A stretch of 27,015 bases of DNA from Nanoarchaeales archaeon (GTDB lineage Archaea; Nanobdellota; Nanobdellia; Woesearchaeales; UBA583): contig JABSQY010000007.1 of assembly GCA_013215525.1 (NCBI GenBank), positions 17,158 through 44,172 on the forward strand. Direction: 5' to 3'. Position 1 is the stretch's first letter. The number at the start of each line of letters is the position of its first letter. The notes below the pieces were generated by a model. The model ran no database searches. It was given only the letters and a program-made list of their open reading frames with translations, and was not told the origin of the DNA. The translations under genes and the position numbers were made by a program. Below, one piece after another: positions 5,500 through 16,945 of this stretch.

Positions 5500-8400
5500 T
5501 TGAAATTTAAATTTTTAGAATATTGTACAATTGTATTTTTTATTATGACTATTCTAGTAAGTACTATTTATGCGGTTAAATATTTTGATTCTTCTGAAAT
5601 ATTTGATGCTGAAATTTTACAAATAAATCAAAATGGAAAATTCTCAGTTGACCTTCAAATTAAAAACAAAATTAATGAAAATTTAAACTTTGAAATTGAA
5701 GTAATTTACAGACAAGGTAATTTAGTTGTATCAACAGATTATCTTGATTGTAAAACAAATTGTCAAATAAATTTAGAAATTGATAAAATATTTTTTGATA
5801 AATACACAATTCAAATTAGAACTTTTTCTGCAGGGAGAGGTTATGAAAAAAATTTACATTTCAAATATGAAAAACAAGAACCAACTTTTAAAGTAACAGT
5901 CCCACAAGAAATATACTGGGATTATAAAGACCTAAAAATTCCAATTGAATTTAAATCAAAAAATAAAAATGAAATATCAAACTATATTCTAGATATTTAT
6001 CCTACAAAAAGACCTGAAATAAAATCAACATATACTTTTCAATGTATGGGAACTTGTATTGAAGAATTCATAATTTCAAAATCAATTTTATTTGGAGAAT
6101 ATTCAATTAATGTTTATTCAAATATTGATGTATTAAAATTATATTTTAATGTAATTCCTACAAATATTACAAAATCACAACAACAAGCAAATGGTAACAT
6201 TACTAAATCAAACTTAACACAAGAACAAATTAAAACAATACCAGAACTTGAATTTAATCAAACAATAAATCAATCATCAAATAAAACTAAAGATACATCA
6301 TTAGAAGAAATTTTAGGATATACAAAAATTGAATATAATAAATATGATTTAGAAGAATCAGAAGAAGTAGAAAGTTGTATTATTTATGAAAATTTAGATG
6401 AAGAATTAAAACAAGAAAGAAAAAAACAAATCTCTACAGCTTTATGTAAATTTGATTACAAATTAAATGAGGTGAGTGAAAATTTTGAAATAAAAAAAAT
6501 TCCATCATCTATTGAGATGGGTGATGAGTTTGAATTTGAAATAACAATTCCAGTTGGTACAAACTTAAACAATTCAAACTTTAATTTACCAGAAGGTTTT
6601 GAAATTGTTGCACAAAAAAATTTTAATCTCTCTGAAAATATGCCATCAAAAATAAATGCTTTAAATTCTAAATTTAATTCAAAATTAAATCAAGTAACAA
6701 CACAAGTTGCAAAATCATATTTAGTGAAAGGAACAGTTACATCACTTGATGATACTGTTCAAATATTTGAAAACAAAGGTTGGTTAAAAAAAGATTTAGA
6801 ATTAAATATTAAAAAATCAGAAGAACTAATTGAATTTGAAAAAGTAATTAAAGTTAATGTAGATAAAATTAAAAATAATATTTCATCAGGGAAATCAGAT
6901 TTATCATTACAAAAAGAAACATCACGAATTGAATTTGAAAATATTGATTTAGGAAGTATTGATAAAGTTGAAGTAATTACAAAATATGAATTAATAAATT
7001 ATGTTCCAGAAGTTAGAAATAATTTAAAAACTGACATTGTAAATGTAATTGCAAAAAACTTTAAAAATGCAAAAGTAATTTTAGAAAAAAAACAATCGGG
7101 TGAAATTACAAAAATATTAGCTTGTGAATACTTTGGGGAAAATGAATGTTTAACTGGTTGGGAAGATTCAAAATATGATATATTTCAAAATGAAACTCAT
7201 GTATGGTTTAACACAATTCATTTTAGTGCATACTCTGGAGTTGGTAGTGGTTATATATTTGATGTTGATTTTGAAAGTTATGCTGTAACAAAAATTTTTC
7301 AAAACAATGTGGAAAATATTAATGTGACTGTATCTTGTACTATGGCTGGAAATTGTGGAACAATAAATGTTTCTTTATACACTACTGGGACTCCTGTTAA
7401 TAATTTTGTTGATTTTGAATCTGGTTTTGGAAGTTGGTCTGATACTAGTGAGTCTTTGTGTAAATGGAAGCTCACATCTGGTAAGACTCCATCACGAAAT
7501 ACTGGTCCAGGTGGAAATATTGCAGGATTTGATCATACCTTGGGGACAAGTGTAGGTTCATTTATATTTACTGAATCTTCAAATGATTGGTGTCGATTTC
7601 GTACTGCTACATTAACTGGTACAAGTTTTACAGTTGGTAGTGTTGAATCAAAAATTTCATTTTGGTATCATATGGCAGCTGATAACTCCCCTTCTCACAT
7701 GGGAACTCTACACTTTGATGTTTATGATGGAAGTTCTTGGGTAAATGATGTGTGGTCATTATCAGGTGTTCAACAAGGTTCAAATGATCCATTCTTATTT
7801 GCAGAAATTGATTTAAGTATTTTCTCTGGTTTAATAAATACAAGGTTTCGTATGTCTGGAGTAACTGTGTTGACAAGTTGGCAAGGAGATTTAGCATTAG
7901 ATGACATTAGAATTGATTCTTTTGGTGTACCATTAACAACTTTATCAAGTCCACCATTTAAAATTGATGGAATTGCTCAAAAACAAGTTTCTTTGCTACA
8001 AGGGGAAACCAAAAATGTTGTATTTAGAGTTAATGCAACTGGACTTCAAGGAGATATTGCTGAAATTTATTCATTGGGAGTTTCTTCAGTTGATAGTTTA
8101 GTTAAATCTTTAAGTAATATGAAAATTTTAACTCTTCCTGAAACAGTTCCTCCTAGTGGAAGTAAAATTTCACCTGCTGACACTTCAACATCAGTTACAA
8201 AAACTGTAACTTTCACATCAAGTGTTACTGACAATTCTGCTTTATCAAAAGCAACAATAAACATTTGGAATTCAAATGGAAATTTAGTTGGTAGTGAAAC
8301 AAAAGATGTTTCAGAAACATCAGATACTGCAACTTTTGATTTTAGTTTTACAACTGAAGGGGCTTATACTTGGAATATATTTGTTGAAGATATTAGTGGA

Positions 8401-11400
8401 AATACTGCGTGGTTAGGTATAAATTGGTCAATTAATTTAGACTTTCCAGGTCTTGGTTTAAATTTTATAAATTTACCAGATAATTTTCAAATTATTAAAG
8501 ATACAACTAAAAATATTACTGTTGATATTTCTTGTACTAATGCTAATTGTGGTTTAACGAATGTAAGTTTAAATACTTATTTTTACAGCCCTCCTTTATT
8601 TGATGATTTTGAATCGAGTATTGAAACTATTTGGACAAATGTTGGAGGTGATGATTCTAATTGGTGGTTAGAACAAACTGATAACCATAAATATGGTACT
8701 AGGTCTACTGAGACAGGTCCTAGTGTAGATCATACTACTGGGACTGGATTAGGTTGGTTAATGTATCTTGAAACTTCTGATGGATATTTAGAACAGAATG
8801 AATTTGCATATCTTGAAAGTTCAACATTTACTTCTTCAAGTGCTATCATAATTAATTTTTGGTATCATATGTATGCATCAGATAATCCAACTTTAACTTT
8901 AGAATATCATAATGGGATCTTGTGGACTGAGATTTGGACAACTACAGGGAATTTAGGAGATAATTGGTTAAATCAAGAAATTGAATTAAATTATGTTGGA
9001 GAGTTAAAATTTAGATTTACTGGAACTGATAATAAAAATAGTTATTCAGCAGATATTGCATTAGATGACATTTTAATTACACCTAAACAATATTATTTTA
9101 TTGATAATATTTCAACAACTCCTGCGTATGTAATTGGTCCAAGTATTCAACAAGTAACATTAACTGATGGCACTTCAGCTACTTTAACTTTTGAATTAAA
9201 TGCAACTGGATTTGTTGGAGAAGAACATTATGTAATAGTGAGAGGACAATCAAATCTAGACTCAAACCTTGATGGACAATCACAAAGTAAACATTTAGAT
9301 ATTGTTGACTACTTTGAGGTAAATGTTTCACAAATAAATATTAATCCAATAATTCAAACAGCTGGAGATTCAATTTTAATTACTTGTAAAGTTGAAAATG
9401 GATTTACAGGGGAAGCAATTGATAATTATCAAGTAATATTTAGTAGTTCAAGAACTGGAACAATTGGAACATCATATACTGATAATTTAGGATTTGTATA
9501 TTTAAATTATACAATTCCAAAAACACCAACTGTAAGTAACATATCTGAGGATATAATTTGTACAATTGGAAATGATGTATCAAAAAAATATTATGCATTA
9601 TCACAAAACTTTTTATCAACACAATTAAATGTGACTGAATCTGCCCCTTGGTATACACATTGGTCAATTACTAATGGAAATGCTCAAGATTGGACTCGTA
9701 AAGACATTGTAAGATTATCTGCAATATGGAAAGATAACTTTAATTTATCTCATATGGAACTTGAACACAATGGAGCTAAACCTTATGAGCAACCAAATCC
9801 AAATTTAATATTAGATTTAGATTTTGAAACTGTATCAAATCCAATAGTTTTTGATAATTCAAATAGTAATAATGATGGAACAATTAGTACAGGAGTTACA
9901 GTAAATAATTTAAATCCAATTCATGGTGATTATTTATCATTTGATGGGACTGGTTCAATTTCAGTTCCATACTCTCCAGAATTAAATATTGGAGATACAG
10001 GAGGTTCAGTATTTCTTTGGTTTAAATTAGGTCCAGATCCATCAATTTTATTCCCTACAAACACTTATACTCGTGGATTGATATTTAATCGTGGACATAA
10101 CAATCCTAGTGCTGGTCCGCCTTTAGGTATGTCGGTATATAGAGCAAGTTATAGTATGTCTGGCATTTTTTTAGATATGAAAATCGGTTCGTTTGGTATT
10201 TCTACAACAAAACTTACAAGTACAACTCCTTTATCTGTAGAAACTTGGTATCATACTGGAGTAGTTTGGAACACAACACATGTAACTTTATATTTAAATG
10301 GGAAACCTGATTTAACTATGGTAAAAAATTATCCTGTTGTGTATACTAATAATCACCCTTTCTACATTGGTGAGGCTGTAGCAACTGGAGGTACTGGAAG
10401 TGGAGATTTCATAGGTGATATTGATGAAGTCAAAGTATATAATTACACTCTAACAGACATTGAAATTAAAAATTTATACAATCCAAAATTTGGACCATAT
10501 ACAAATTACTCAAAAGATTTTACAAATTTCTCTGGACCAAATTTAATTTTAGACATAGATTCTGAAACGGTTTCAGGATCTACAATATATGATAACTCAA
10601 TTAATTCATATGATGGAACTTTAGGGTCTGGAATTGTAGTTAATAATTCAAATCCAATTTTAGGTGATTATCTAACTTTAGATGGAACAAGTAGTAGTTT
10701 TGTTACAATTCCATATTATGAAGAATTAGAAATTTCAGATTCAGGTGGTTCAGTATTTATGTGGTTTAAAATGGATTCAGATTTAGCTACATCATTTCCA
10801 TCTAATACATATAGTAGGGGATTGATATATTTACGAGGACACAGTAACAAACAAGTAGGTTCGATATTAGGATTAGGTATATTTAAATGGAGTTCATTAG
10901 ATCGACTATCTCTACACGCAGGACTCAGTGGATCTGGTAAACTTGAAACTACTACTTATTTATCTGCAGAAACCTGGTATCAGGCAGGTATTGTATGGAA
11001 CTCGACAGATTATTCAATATATCTAAATAGTAAAAAGATTGGTACAAAGTCTAGAGTGGGTAATATTACTCTTTTTGGTAATTATCCATTATATTTTGGG
11101 CATATGGTAACAATTCAAGGAACTGCGAAAGGAAATTTCATAGGTGATATTGATGAAATGAAATTATTTAACTACACACTATCAGACACAGAAATTTATA
11201 ACTTATATAATTCGAACATATACCATTTAGACTTTACAAACTTTACACAATTTCCAAATGTTGGACCAATTAGATTTAATGCAATGTATGGTGTTGATAA
11301 TTTTGACTGGGCAACTAAAACTTCACCATCTTATGATTTAAATTTATATGGATTTGCAGATATCTCACAAATACTACCAATACCTGCAGCAGTAGGAGCG

Positions 11401-14400
11401 TGGGGGGAATCATCAACTGTGTACTGTGAGATAAAAGATAATGACACAGGAATTCCAATTCAAAATTATCCAGTATCATTTAATTCAGACTTATCAGGTC
11501 CACTTGGAACAAACACAACTGATATTTTAGGAAGGGCATACATGACAGACATAATTACAGCTGATACAACTTTTAGTTGTAGTATAGCTGATGAGCAAGG
11601 ATTATATTATTATGCAAACAAAAATTATGACTCAGTATTAATCTCGAGAGATCAAATCGCTCCAACTTATTCAAACTGGGGATTTAAATATTTGGGTGGT
11701 GGTGATATTGCTGATGGGACAAACATTAATAATACTGAACTTGTATATGTACATTCATTATGGCAAGATAATTACCAATTATATACTGGATACTTAACAC
11801 ATTCAGGTTCAGGTACAAATAATAATTATTCAATTAATTCATTCCCAACAATATTAGATTCAATTTATTCTTGGGCAAATCAAACCTTAGAATTTACAAA
11901 CTCTACACAATTTTCACAAGTTGGACGAATTGATTTACTTGGTATGACAATATCTGATAAAGCAGATAACACAGATACGACAACGCCAAGTAAATATTTT
12001 TATTTATATGGATTTGCAAACGCTTCAAAAATTACTGTGAGTGAATCAATTTATGGTCCAAATACTACAATTATAATCAGTTGTAAAATTACTGACTCAA
12101 CACACAAGGGACCAATTGAAAATTATAATGTAAATATTATATCAAATGAAACTGGATTAATCTCAACTATTCAAACTAACTCATCAGGTATCGCATCAAC
12201 AACATACACTGATACAACACCTGGTCAAGAAACAATTAGTTGTAATATTATAGGTGATACTTATTATTATGTAAACCAATCATCAATTTCAACTCAAGTA
12301 TTTTATGATAATAGTATACCTTCAATAATCTCTGGTTATGGATTAAGTTCAAACATATTTCATCCAAGTGAATCTGTAACTTTATCTGCTCTTTGGTCAG
12401 AATCAATAAATAGTTCAGAAATTTATACTGATGAAGAAAACTTTGTAGTTAGTTCATATACAAATAATGTAACTTTAGGAACAATAACTTCAACTTTAAG
12501 TTGGGCAAAAGGACCACACGATGTATCTTTTGTAAACACAATTGATCAAAATAATAATATTAATTATTCAGTTCAAAATTTAACTTTAGATTTATATCAT
12601 TATGCAGATATTGTTGATACAAATTTATTATCTTCATCAACAGATGTAAACTCCACTATGTATTATGGATGTAGAGTTCAAGATATGGATACTAATAATT
12701 ATATTGATGGATACGAGGTACGTTATTATGAGGATGGAGTGTTTGTTGGAAGTGATTTAACAGATACAGATGGTTGGTCCTATTCATCTCATATTCCAAA
12801 CACAACTGGAACTAAAACAATTAAATGTAAAATATTACTTGATTCAGTAAACTACTACGACCCAACTATTCCATCTTATGAAACATTTTCCTCAAATGTA
12901 TCCTCATTATCAGGTAGAGTTTGTGAAACTGATATATTAAGTGTTTCATATAATAATTATTTTGATACAGCTTTAGAAGATGGATTTATTTTAACTGGAA
13001 CTAATTGTGTATCTGGTTCAAATAATAATTTTGTAAGCTGGCTAAATCAAGTATCTGGTACTGCAGACTCTGATAGTGGTGTATCGTCAGACTATAAAAT
13101 ATTTCATAGTAATGGTGTACTAGATATTGGTCCAGAATTACAATTAGGATGTATAAATGGTAATAATCGACAAGATTCATATACTCATTTATATAAAGAT
13201 ATAAATCCTGCAAGTTTAATTGGATTTAAAATATTATTCTATTATACAGATAGATCTGGTGGTAATGGATTAGAATTAGATTCAAGTCCAAACAATGTTG
13301 TATCTTTTTCATATAACTCCAATCAAAACTCAGTAAATTCAACTACTTATATTTCAGAAACTTTTACTCCTATAATATCAACTTGTAGTGGTGAAGATAA
13401 TACTGGACTAGGTGCAACTGCATACTATCAAGAAGTTGATGAATATGGACTAATACAATCAATGATAGATGAAGGATTATCATCAATTGATTTAAGATTA
13501 GCATTATATGCTAACAGTAATTATGATGGTGGGAATGATTTAGCAAGATGGCATTATAATGAATTTGAATTATATACAAAACAATTATCTGTAGTAATGT
13601 TAACACCTATATCAACAATAGAATCATATGAAAATAAATCTGAATCATTAACTTGCGTTGTACAAACATCAGGAACAAACACATCAAATGTTGACCTATA
13701 TCCTCAATTTTGTTCGGGTGATAGTTGTACATCTTTCACAAATATTCAATCAAATTCAGGAGCAATCAGAGTTAACGAATCAAGTTATGCGTGTACCGAT
13801 TCTCATTGTTCAAAAACTTTTAATATTAATTACAGTGAAGAAGGAACCTATAATTTAAGATGTAGCTCAACAAACTTTGATAGTTATACAGTAGCATCAA
13901 CAAGTGAACAGTTAACAGTATATAATTCAGATTTAATAATTAGTGATATTTCACACGACCAAAACAATAATTCAGAATTTGAAATTGGAGATAAAATAAA
14001 TCATATTAATGTATCAATAAAAAATAGTATTCGTGGAAAATCATATTCTCCAAGTGTAGAAATTAACTTAATTAACTCTTCATCACAAACTCCTGTATGG
14101 TCAACACAATTCCCTCAAATAGGTTATTGTTCAAATCCAATGCTTCAAAATACAACTTGTAACTTAACATTTAAAAATTCAGATAACGGATTTATAATTG
14201 ATACATCAGCAAAAGAAGGTATATATAACATCTCAACAACTCTATTATGGGAAAACTCAGGAAATATTATTCAATCAAATAAATCAATAAAAATTTTCAA
14301 CTTAAACAATAGATTCACATCAGTAGTAGATAACCCATCAATTATTGAGGGAACCTCTACAATAATTAGAGTAAATTTCACAAACCCAACAAGTAATAAT

Positions 14401-14970
14401 TTAACAAATCTACAATTAACTTTAAACTGTCCAGTAGGTTTTAATTGTACCAATTCAAACACTCATTTAGTCGTATTACCAAATCAAACAATTATAAGTA
14501 ATTTTACAATATCTTCAACACTATCTACTCCTATAACATCTCATAATTTCACATTTGATGTAACTTATAATAATATTCGTGGTTTTAGTAAATCGTGGTC
14601 TAATATAACATCAACTTCAATACTGGTTAAATCTGATATATTTGTTGTAACATTAAGGCATTATAAAATAAATAAAACAATAACTTCATTATCTCAAAAC
14701 AATTACTCTGTAAATTTACAAGTTATAAACTTACAAAACTTTAATCAATCAATAAGTTTAATTGACTTTGTAGATTCTCAATCAAAAACTTCAAATTTCA
14801 ATTTTCCAATCAACTCTTCAAAAATAATATTAGGTCCAAAATTTAATGGTACAATTAATATTTGGAACTTCACACTTACAAACTTTCAATCAATTAATAT
14901 TAATTACACTTTAACAATAAATTCAACTTACTCAAATATGCTCAACAATTACATTATTGGTCTTAGTTAA
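5500..14970 (+). CDS. Giant secreted surface protein with MAM-like, LamG-like and Ig-like domains
   Basis: 3156 residues, probably exported and displayed or released. The first 25 residues are a signal peptide or anchor (MKFKFLEYCTIVFFIMTILV). Domains by rough position: beta-rich N-terminal region (30-590) ending in a VWFNTIHFSAYSG motif common in archaeal surface proteins; MAM-like domain 1 (635-806) and 2 (1033-1194), both starting DFES and ending ALDDIxI; LamG/concanavalin-like 1 (1434-1660) and 2 (1679-1905), both ending GDIDE, then YTL, then NLYN; at least four Ig-like repeats with paired Cys (about 1291-1370, 1971-2060, 2191-2280, 2389-2464); and a Ser/Thr/Asn-rich C-terminal region with many N-x-S/T sites. 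No C-terminal membrane anchor is visible, so it may attach through partners encoded downstream. MAM and LamG domains usually bind proteins or sugars, suggesting adhesion to a host or neighbour cell. It starts at a leaderless TTG. Confidence 0.85.
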   Translation: MKFKFLEYCTIVFFIMTILVSTIYAVKYFDSSEIFDAEILQINQNGKFSVDLQIKNKINENLNFEIEVIYRQGNLVVSTDYLDCKTNCQINLEIDKIFFDKYTIQIRTFSAGRGYEKNLHFKYEKQEPTFKVTVPQEIYWDYKDLKIPIEFKSKNKNEISNYILDIYPTKRPEIKSTYTFQCMGTCIEEFIISKSILFGEYSINVYSNIDVLKLYFNVIPTNITKSQQQANGNITKSNLTQEQIKTIPELEFNQTINQSSNKTKDTSLEEILGYTKIEYNKYDLEESEEVESCIIYENLDEELKQERKKQISTALCKFDYKLNEVSENFEIKKIPSSIEMGDEFEFEITIPVGTNLNNSNFNLPEGFEIVAQKNFNLSENMPSKINALNSKFNSKLNQVTTQVAKSYLVKGTVTSLDDTVQIFENKGWLKKDLELNIKKSEELIEFEKVIKVNVDKIKNNISSGKSDLSLQKETSRIEFENIDLGSIDKVEVITKYELINYVPEVRNNLKTDIVNVIAKNFKNAKVILEKKQSGEITKILACEYFGENECLTGWEDSKYDIFQNETHVWFNTIHFSAYSGVGSGYIFDVDFESYAVTKIFQNNVENINVTVSCTMAGNCGTINVSLYTTGTPVNNFVDFESGFGSWSDTSESLCKWKLTSGKTPSRNTGPGGNIAGFDHTLGTSVGSFIFTESSNDWCRFRTATLTGTSFTVGSVESKISFWYHMAADNSPSHMGTLHFDVYDGSSWVNDVWSLSGVQQGSNDPFLFAEIDLSIFSGLINTRFRMSGVTVLTSWQGDLALDDIRIDSFGVPLTTLSSPPFKIDGIAQKQVSLLQGETKNVVFRVNATGLQGDIAEIYSLGVSSVDSLVKSLSNMKILTLPETVPPSGSKISPADTSTSVTKTVTFTSSVTDNSALSKATINIWNSNGNLVGSETKDVSETSDTATFDFSFTTEGAYTWNIFVEDISGNTAWLGINWSINLDFPGLGLNFINLPDNFQIIKDTTKNITVDISCTNANCGLTNVSLNTYFYSPPLFDDFESSIETIWTNVGGDDSNWWLEQTDNHKYGTRSTETGPSVDHTTGTGLGWLMYLETSDGYLEQNEFAYLESSTFTSSSAIIINFWYHMYASDNPTLTLEYHNGILWTEIWTTTGNLGDNWLNQEIELNYVGELKFRFTGTDNKNSYSADIALDDILITPKQYYFIDNISTTPAYVIGPSIQQVTLTDGTSATLTFELNATGFVGEEHYVIVRGQSNLDSNLDGQSQSKHLDIVDYFEVNVSQININPIIQTAGDSILITCKVENGFTGEAIDNYQVIFSSSRTGTIGTSYTDNLGFVYLNYTIPKTPTVSNISEDIICTIGNDVSKKYYALSQNFLSTQLNVTESAPWYTHWSITNGNAQDWTRKDIVRLSAIWKDNFNLSHMELEHNGAKPYEQPNPNLILDLDFETVSNPIVFDNSNSNNDGTISTGVTVNNLNPIHGDYLSFDGTGSISVPYSPELNIGDTGGSVFLWFKLGPDPSILFPTNTYTRGLIFNRGHNNPSAGPPLGMSVYRASYSMSGIFLDMKIGSFGISTTKLTSTTPLSVETWYHTGVVWNTTHVTLYLNGKPDLTMVKNYPVVYTNNHPFYIGEAVATGGTGSGDFIGDIDEVKVYNYTLTDIEIKNLYNPKFGPYTNYSKDFTNFSGPNLILDIDSETVSGSTIYDNSINSYDGTLGSGIVVNNSNPILGDYLTLDGTSSSFVTIPYYEELEISDSGGSVFMWFKMDSDLATSFPSNTYSRGLIYLRGHSNKQVGSILGLGIFKWSSLDRLSLHAGLSGSGKLETTTYLSAETWYQAGIVWNSTDYSIYLNSKKIGTKSRVGNITLFGNYPLYFGHMVTIQGTAKGNFIGDIDEMKLFNYTLSDTEIYNLYNSNIYHLDFTNFTQFPNVGPIRFNAMYGVDNFDWATKTSPSYDLNLYGFADISQILPIPAAVGAWGESSTVYCEIKDNDTGIPIQNYPVSFNSDLSGPLGTNTTDILGRAYMTDIITADTTFSCSIADEQGLYYYANKNYDSVLISRDQIAPTYSNWGFKYLGGGDIADGTNINNTELVYVHSLWQDNYQLYTGYLTHSGSGTNNNYSINSFPTILDSIYSWANQTLEFTNSTQFSQVGRIDLLGMTISDKADNTDTTTPSKYFYLYGFANASKITVSESIYGPNTTIIISCKITDSTHKGPIENYNVNIISNETGLISTIQTNSSGIASTTYTDTTPGQETISCNIIGDTYYYVNQSSISTQVFYDNSIPSIISGYGLSSNIFHPSESVTLSALWSESINSSEIYTDEENFVVSSYTNNVTLGTITSTLSWAKGPHDVSFVNTIDQNNNINYSVQNLTLDLYHYADIVDTNLLSSSTDVNSTMYYGCRVQDMDTNNYIDGYEVRYYEDGVFVGSDLTDTDGWSYSSHIPNTTGTKTIKCKILLDSVNYYDPTIPSYETFSSNVSSLSGRVCETDILSVSYNNYFDTALEDGFILTGTNCVSGSNNNFVSWLNQVSGTADSDSGVSSDYKIFHSNGVLDIGPELQLGCINGNNRQDSYTHLYKDINPASLIGFKILFYYTDRSGGNGLELDSSPNNVVSFSYNSNQNSVNSTTYISETFTPIISTCSGEDNTGLGATAYYQEVDEYGLIQSMIDEGLSSIDLRLALYANSNYDGGNDLARWHYNEFELYTKQLSVVMLTPISTIESYENKSESLTCVVQTSGTNTSNVDLYPQFCSGDSCTSFTNIQSNSGAIRVNESSYACTDSHCSKTFNINYSEEGTYNLRCSSTNFDSYTVASTSEQLTVYNSDLIISDISHDQNNNSEFEIGDKINHINVSIKNSIRGKSYSPSVEINLINSSSQTPVWSTQFPQIGYCSNPMLQNTTCNLTFKNSDNGFIIDTSAKEGIYNISTTLLWENSGNIIQSNKSIKIFNLNNRFTSVVDNPSIIEGTSTIIRVNFTNPTSNNLTNLQLTLNCPVGFNCTNSNTHLVVLPNQTIISNFTISSTLSTPITSHNFTFDVTYNNIRGFSKSWSNITSTSILVKSDIFVVTLRHYKINKTITSLSQNNYSVNLQVINLQNFNQSISLIDFVDSQSKTSNFNFPINSSKIILGPKFNGTINIWNFTLTNFQSININYTLTINSTYSNMLNNYIIGLS

Positions 14971-15059
14971 TTTTTAAAATTTACTTATTTTAAAATTTAA
15001 TTTAACAAATAAATTTTCATTTTTTCACTTATTTTTCCTGGCCAGTGGTTAAAAAGTAA

Positions 15060-15068
15060 TTTATATAG
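15060..15068 (+). promoter_or_regulatory. TATA box of the exported-protein operon
   Basis: TTTATATAG ends 33 nt before the ATG at 15102, which would leave a leader of roughly 10 nt. A second TATA-like run (15085-15095) is too close to the start codon. The rest of the 131-nt gap after the giant gene is A+T-rich with T-tracts that may end its transcript. Confidence 0.45.
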
Positions 15069-15101
15069 TTTTTTAGAAAAATCAATATATATAATTAAAA
15101 T

Positions 15102-16913
15102 ATGGAATCAATAAAAAAATTATTATTTGTATTATTCACATCATTATTTTGTGTGAGTGGAGTATTTGCTCTCTCTGAACAAATTAGAGTTGATTTAATC
15201 GAAGAAGTGAATCAAAAGGTTATTTATAATCCTTTGGCTGGAGTTAGTTCAGGTATTTGGAGTGGGCCAAATGAAAATCAATCAAATTATACTTTGAAAG
15301 GAACAATAATTGTATCCAATAGTAATCCTACTGAAACAATTTCTGATATTTATGTATCTTTTAAAAATACACAAAATATATCTGCTCCAATTTTTTTTGA
15401 AGGAAGAGATGGTACTTTAATAAGTAGTAATGTGTCATCAGGGTTAATCATTTTACATATCCCTGAATTAAATTCAAATGAAAATTCAACTTGGACATAC
15501 TGGGGTGATGTAACAACTATAATTCCACCTTTAAATTTAACAACATTTTATTCAGATAGTAAAGTATTAGCTGGATCAAATCTAACAATCACTGATTCAT
15601 TAAAAAATGAGATGGATAACTTTTTTGCATCAGATTCATGTATTAGTAATATTACATTAACTCAAGTGGCAGTACCTATAGACTTTGCAGGGACTAGCTA
15701 TAATTTTTATTTTAATAATGGAACTGCTGTAGGTGGATCAGATGGTGGAAATGTTTCCTATTCTGATGATCAAACACAAACATGGGATGTTTTAAATGGT
15801 GGTTGTTTATATAAAAATAATGTAACTTCAATTACTTACGGATATAATACTCCTGGTAATATTCCATCAAGTAATGATTACATTTTAACAAATACAACTT
15901 TTAGTTATTCTATTAACCATTCATTATCACATCTAGTCGTTCAAGATATTACTGCAATATCTGCGGCAATTTTAAGTATTGATAAGTCTATCTATGCTGC
16001 ATCACATCCAACGTTATATGGTAAAAATGTAACATGGAATGTAACTGGTTTTTTTAATACTGATTTAAACATCTCTTATAATTTAACCTCAGTAACTTTA
16101 TGGGTTTCACAAAGAAATGTAGCAGCCACATCATTTACAGACCCAAATACAATTGATAATGATACGATTAGTTCAGCACCATTAACAATTAATTATATGC
16201 CAAATATGATAATTAATTCTACATTAGGTTGGACAAGTCCTACTTGGTTTTTTAATTATTCAGATATGCCTACTCCAATTGTGTGGGCTGATGCAAATTT
16301 CAGTTTAACTAATGATGGAGTTCAATTAATTGATAGATCAGTTTCAAGAGAAGGAAATGATATATACATTAAAGAGTTATATTTAATTATTGGTTATTGG
16401 TTAGAAATTGATAAAAATATTACAGCAGCTGGTTCAGATAAATATCATATTGAAGTAAAAGTACACAATAAAGGAAACCAAGTAACTCCTAGTGGTTCCA
16501 TAGTTACAGTTTATGATTTTATCCCATCTAATTTTGTATTAAATGGATCTTTCATATTTCAATCATCTCCTTGGTACACAACTGATGTTACAAATAATTC
16601 AGTTATAGGACAATATAATGGGACATTACATCAATGGGCAATAACTCCTACTCTAGGAAATTTAAACACCTCATTTGCACAAGGGCCTACATTTAATGAA
16701 AATACAACTTGGAGTGTAAATTATGATGTTACAGGTTCAGGAGATTATACATTATTGGATGTATTTATTACAGGTCTCGATCCTCAAAAAGTTGATGGTG
16801 CCGGTGGGTCTACTGCTGTTATTGTATCTGAAATTTTAGATAGAATTAGTTCAACTGAAGGTATTTTCGCAGCAGTTGCAAGTGTATTATTATTACTTGG
16901 ATTTTTATTATAA
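15102..16913 (+). CDS. Exported membrane-anchored protein, function unknown
   Basis: 603 residues. It has a signal peptide at the N terminus (KKLLFVLFTSLFCVSGVFA, about 5-23) and a single hydrophobic C-terminal segment (AAVASVLLLLGFLL, about 590-603) with almost no cytoplasmic tail. The region between is Ser/Thr/Asn-rich, beta-like, with many potential N-glycosylation sites. A late section (NKGNQVTPSGSIVTVYDFIP, near 465-484) resembles DUF11/CARDB-type repeats, suggesting Ig-like modules. It is the first gene of a probable three-gene operon: the next starts 32 nt later and the third overlaps the second. No enzyme motif is visible. It may be a wall or S-layer-associated component that works with the giant protein upstream. 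Confidence 0.7.
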   Translation: MESIKKLLFVLFTSLFCVSGVFALSEQIRVDLIEEVNQKVIYNPLAGVSSGIWSGPNENQSNYTLKGTIIVSNSNPTETISDIYVSFKNTQNISAPIFFEGRDGTLISSNVSSGLIILHIPELNSNENSTWTYWGDVTTIIPPLNLTTFYSDSKVLAGSNLTITDSLKNEMDNFFASDSCISNITLTQVAVPIDFAGTSYNFYFNNGTAVGGSDGGNVSYSDDQTQTWDVLNGGCLYKNNVTSITYGYNTPGNIPSSNDYILTNTTFSYSINHSLSHLVVQDITAISAAILSIDKSIYAASHPTLYGKNVTWNVTGFFNTDLNISYNLTSVTLWVSQRNVAATSFTDPNTIDNDTISSAPLTINYMPNMIINSTLGWTSPTWFFNYSDMPTPIVWADANFSLTNDGVQLIDRSVSREGNDIYIKELYLIIGYWLEIDKNITAAGSDKYHIEVKVHNKGNQVTPSGSIVTVYDFIPSNFVLNGSFIFQSSPWYTTDVTNNSVIGQYNGTLHQWAITPTLGNLNTSFAQGPTFNENTTWSVNYDVTGSGDYTLLDVFITGLDPQKVDGAGGSTAVIVSEILDRISSTEGIFAAVASVLLLLGFLL

Positions 16914-16945
16914 TAATAATAATGTTTTTAGAATTAAATTAAAAT

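Noticed and set aside
7628..7897. Short open frames opposite or out of frame within the giant gene (also near 7367, 8067, 9440, 13001, 13658, 14271)
   Set aside because: The long frame has continuous domain signal across these places; the short frames have no promoter or recognisable family.
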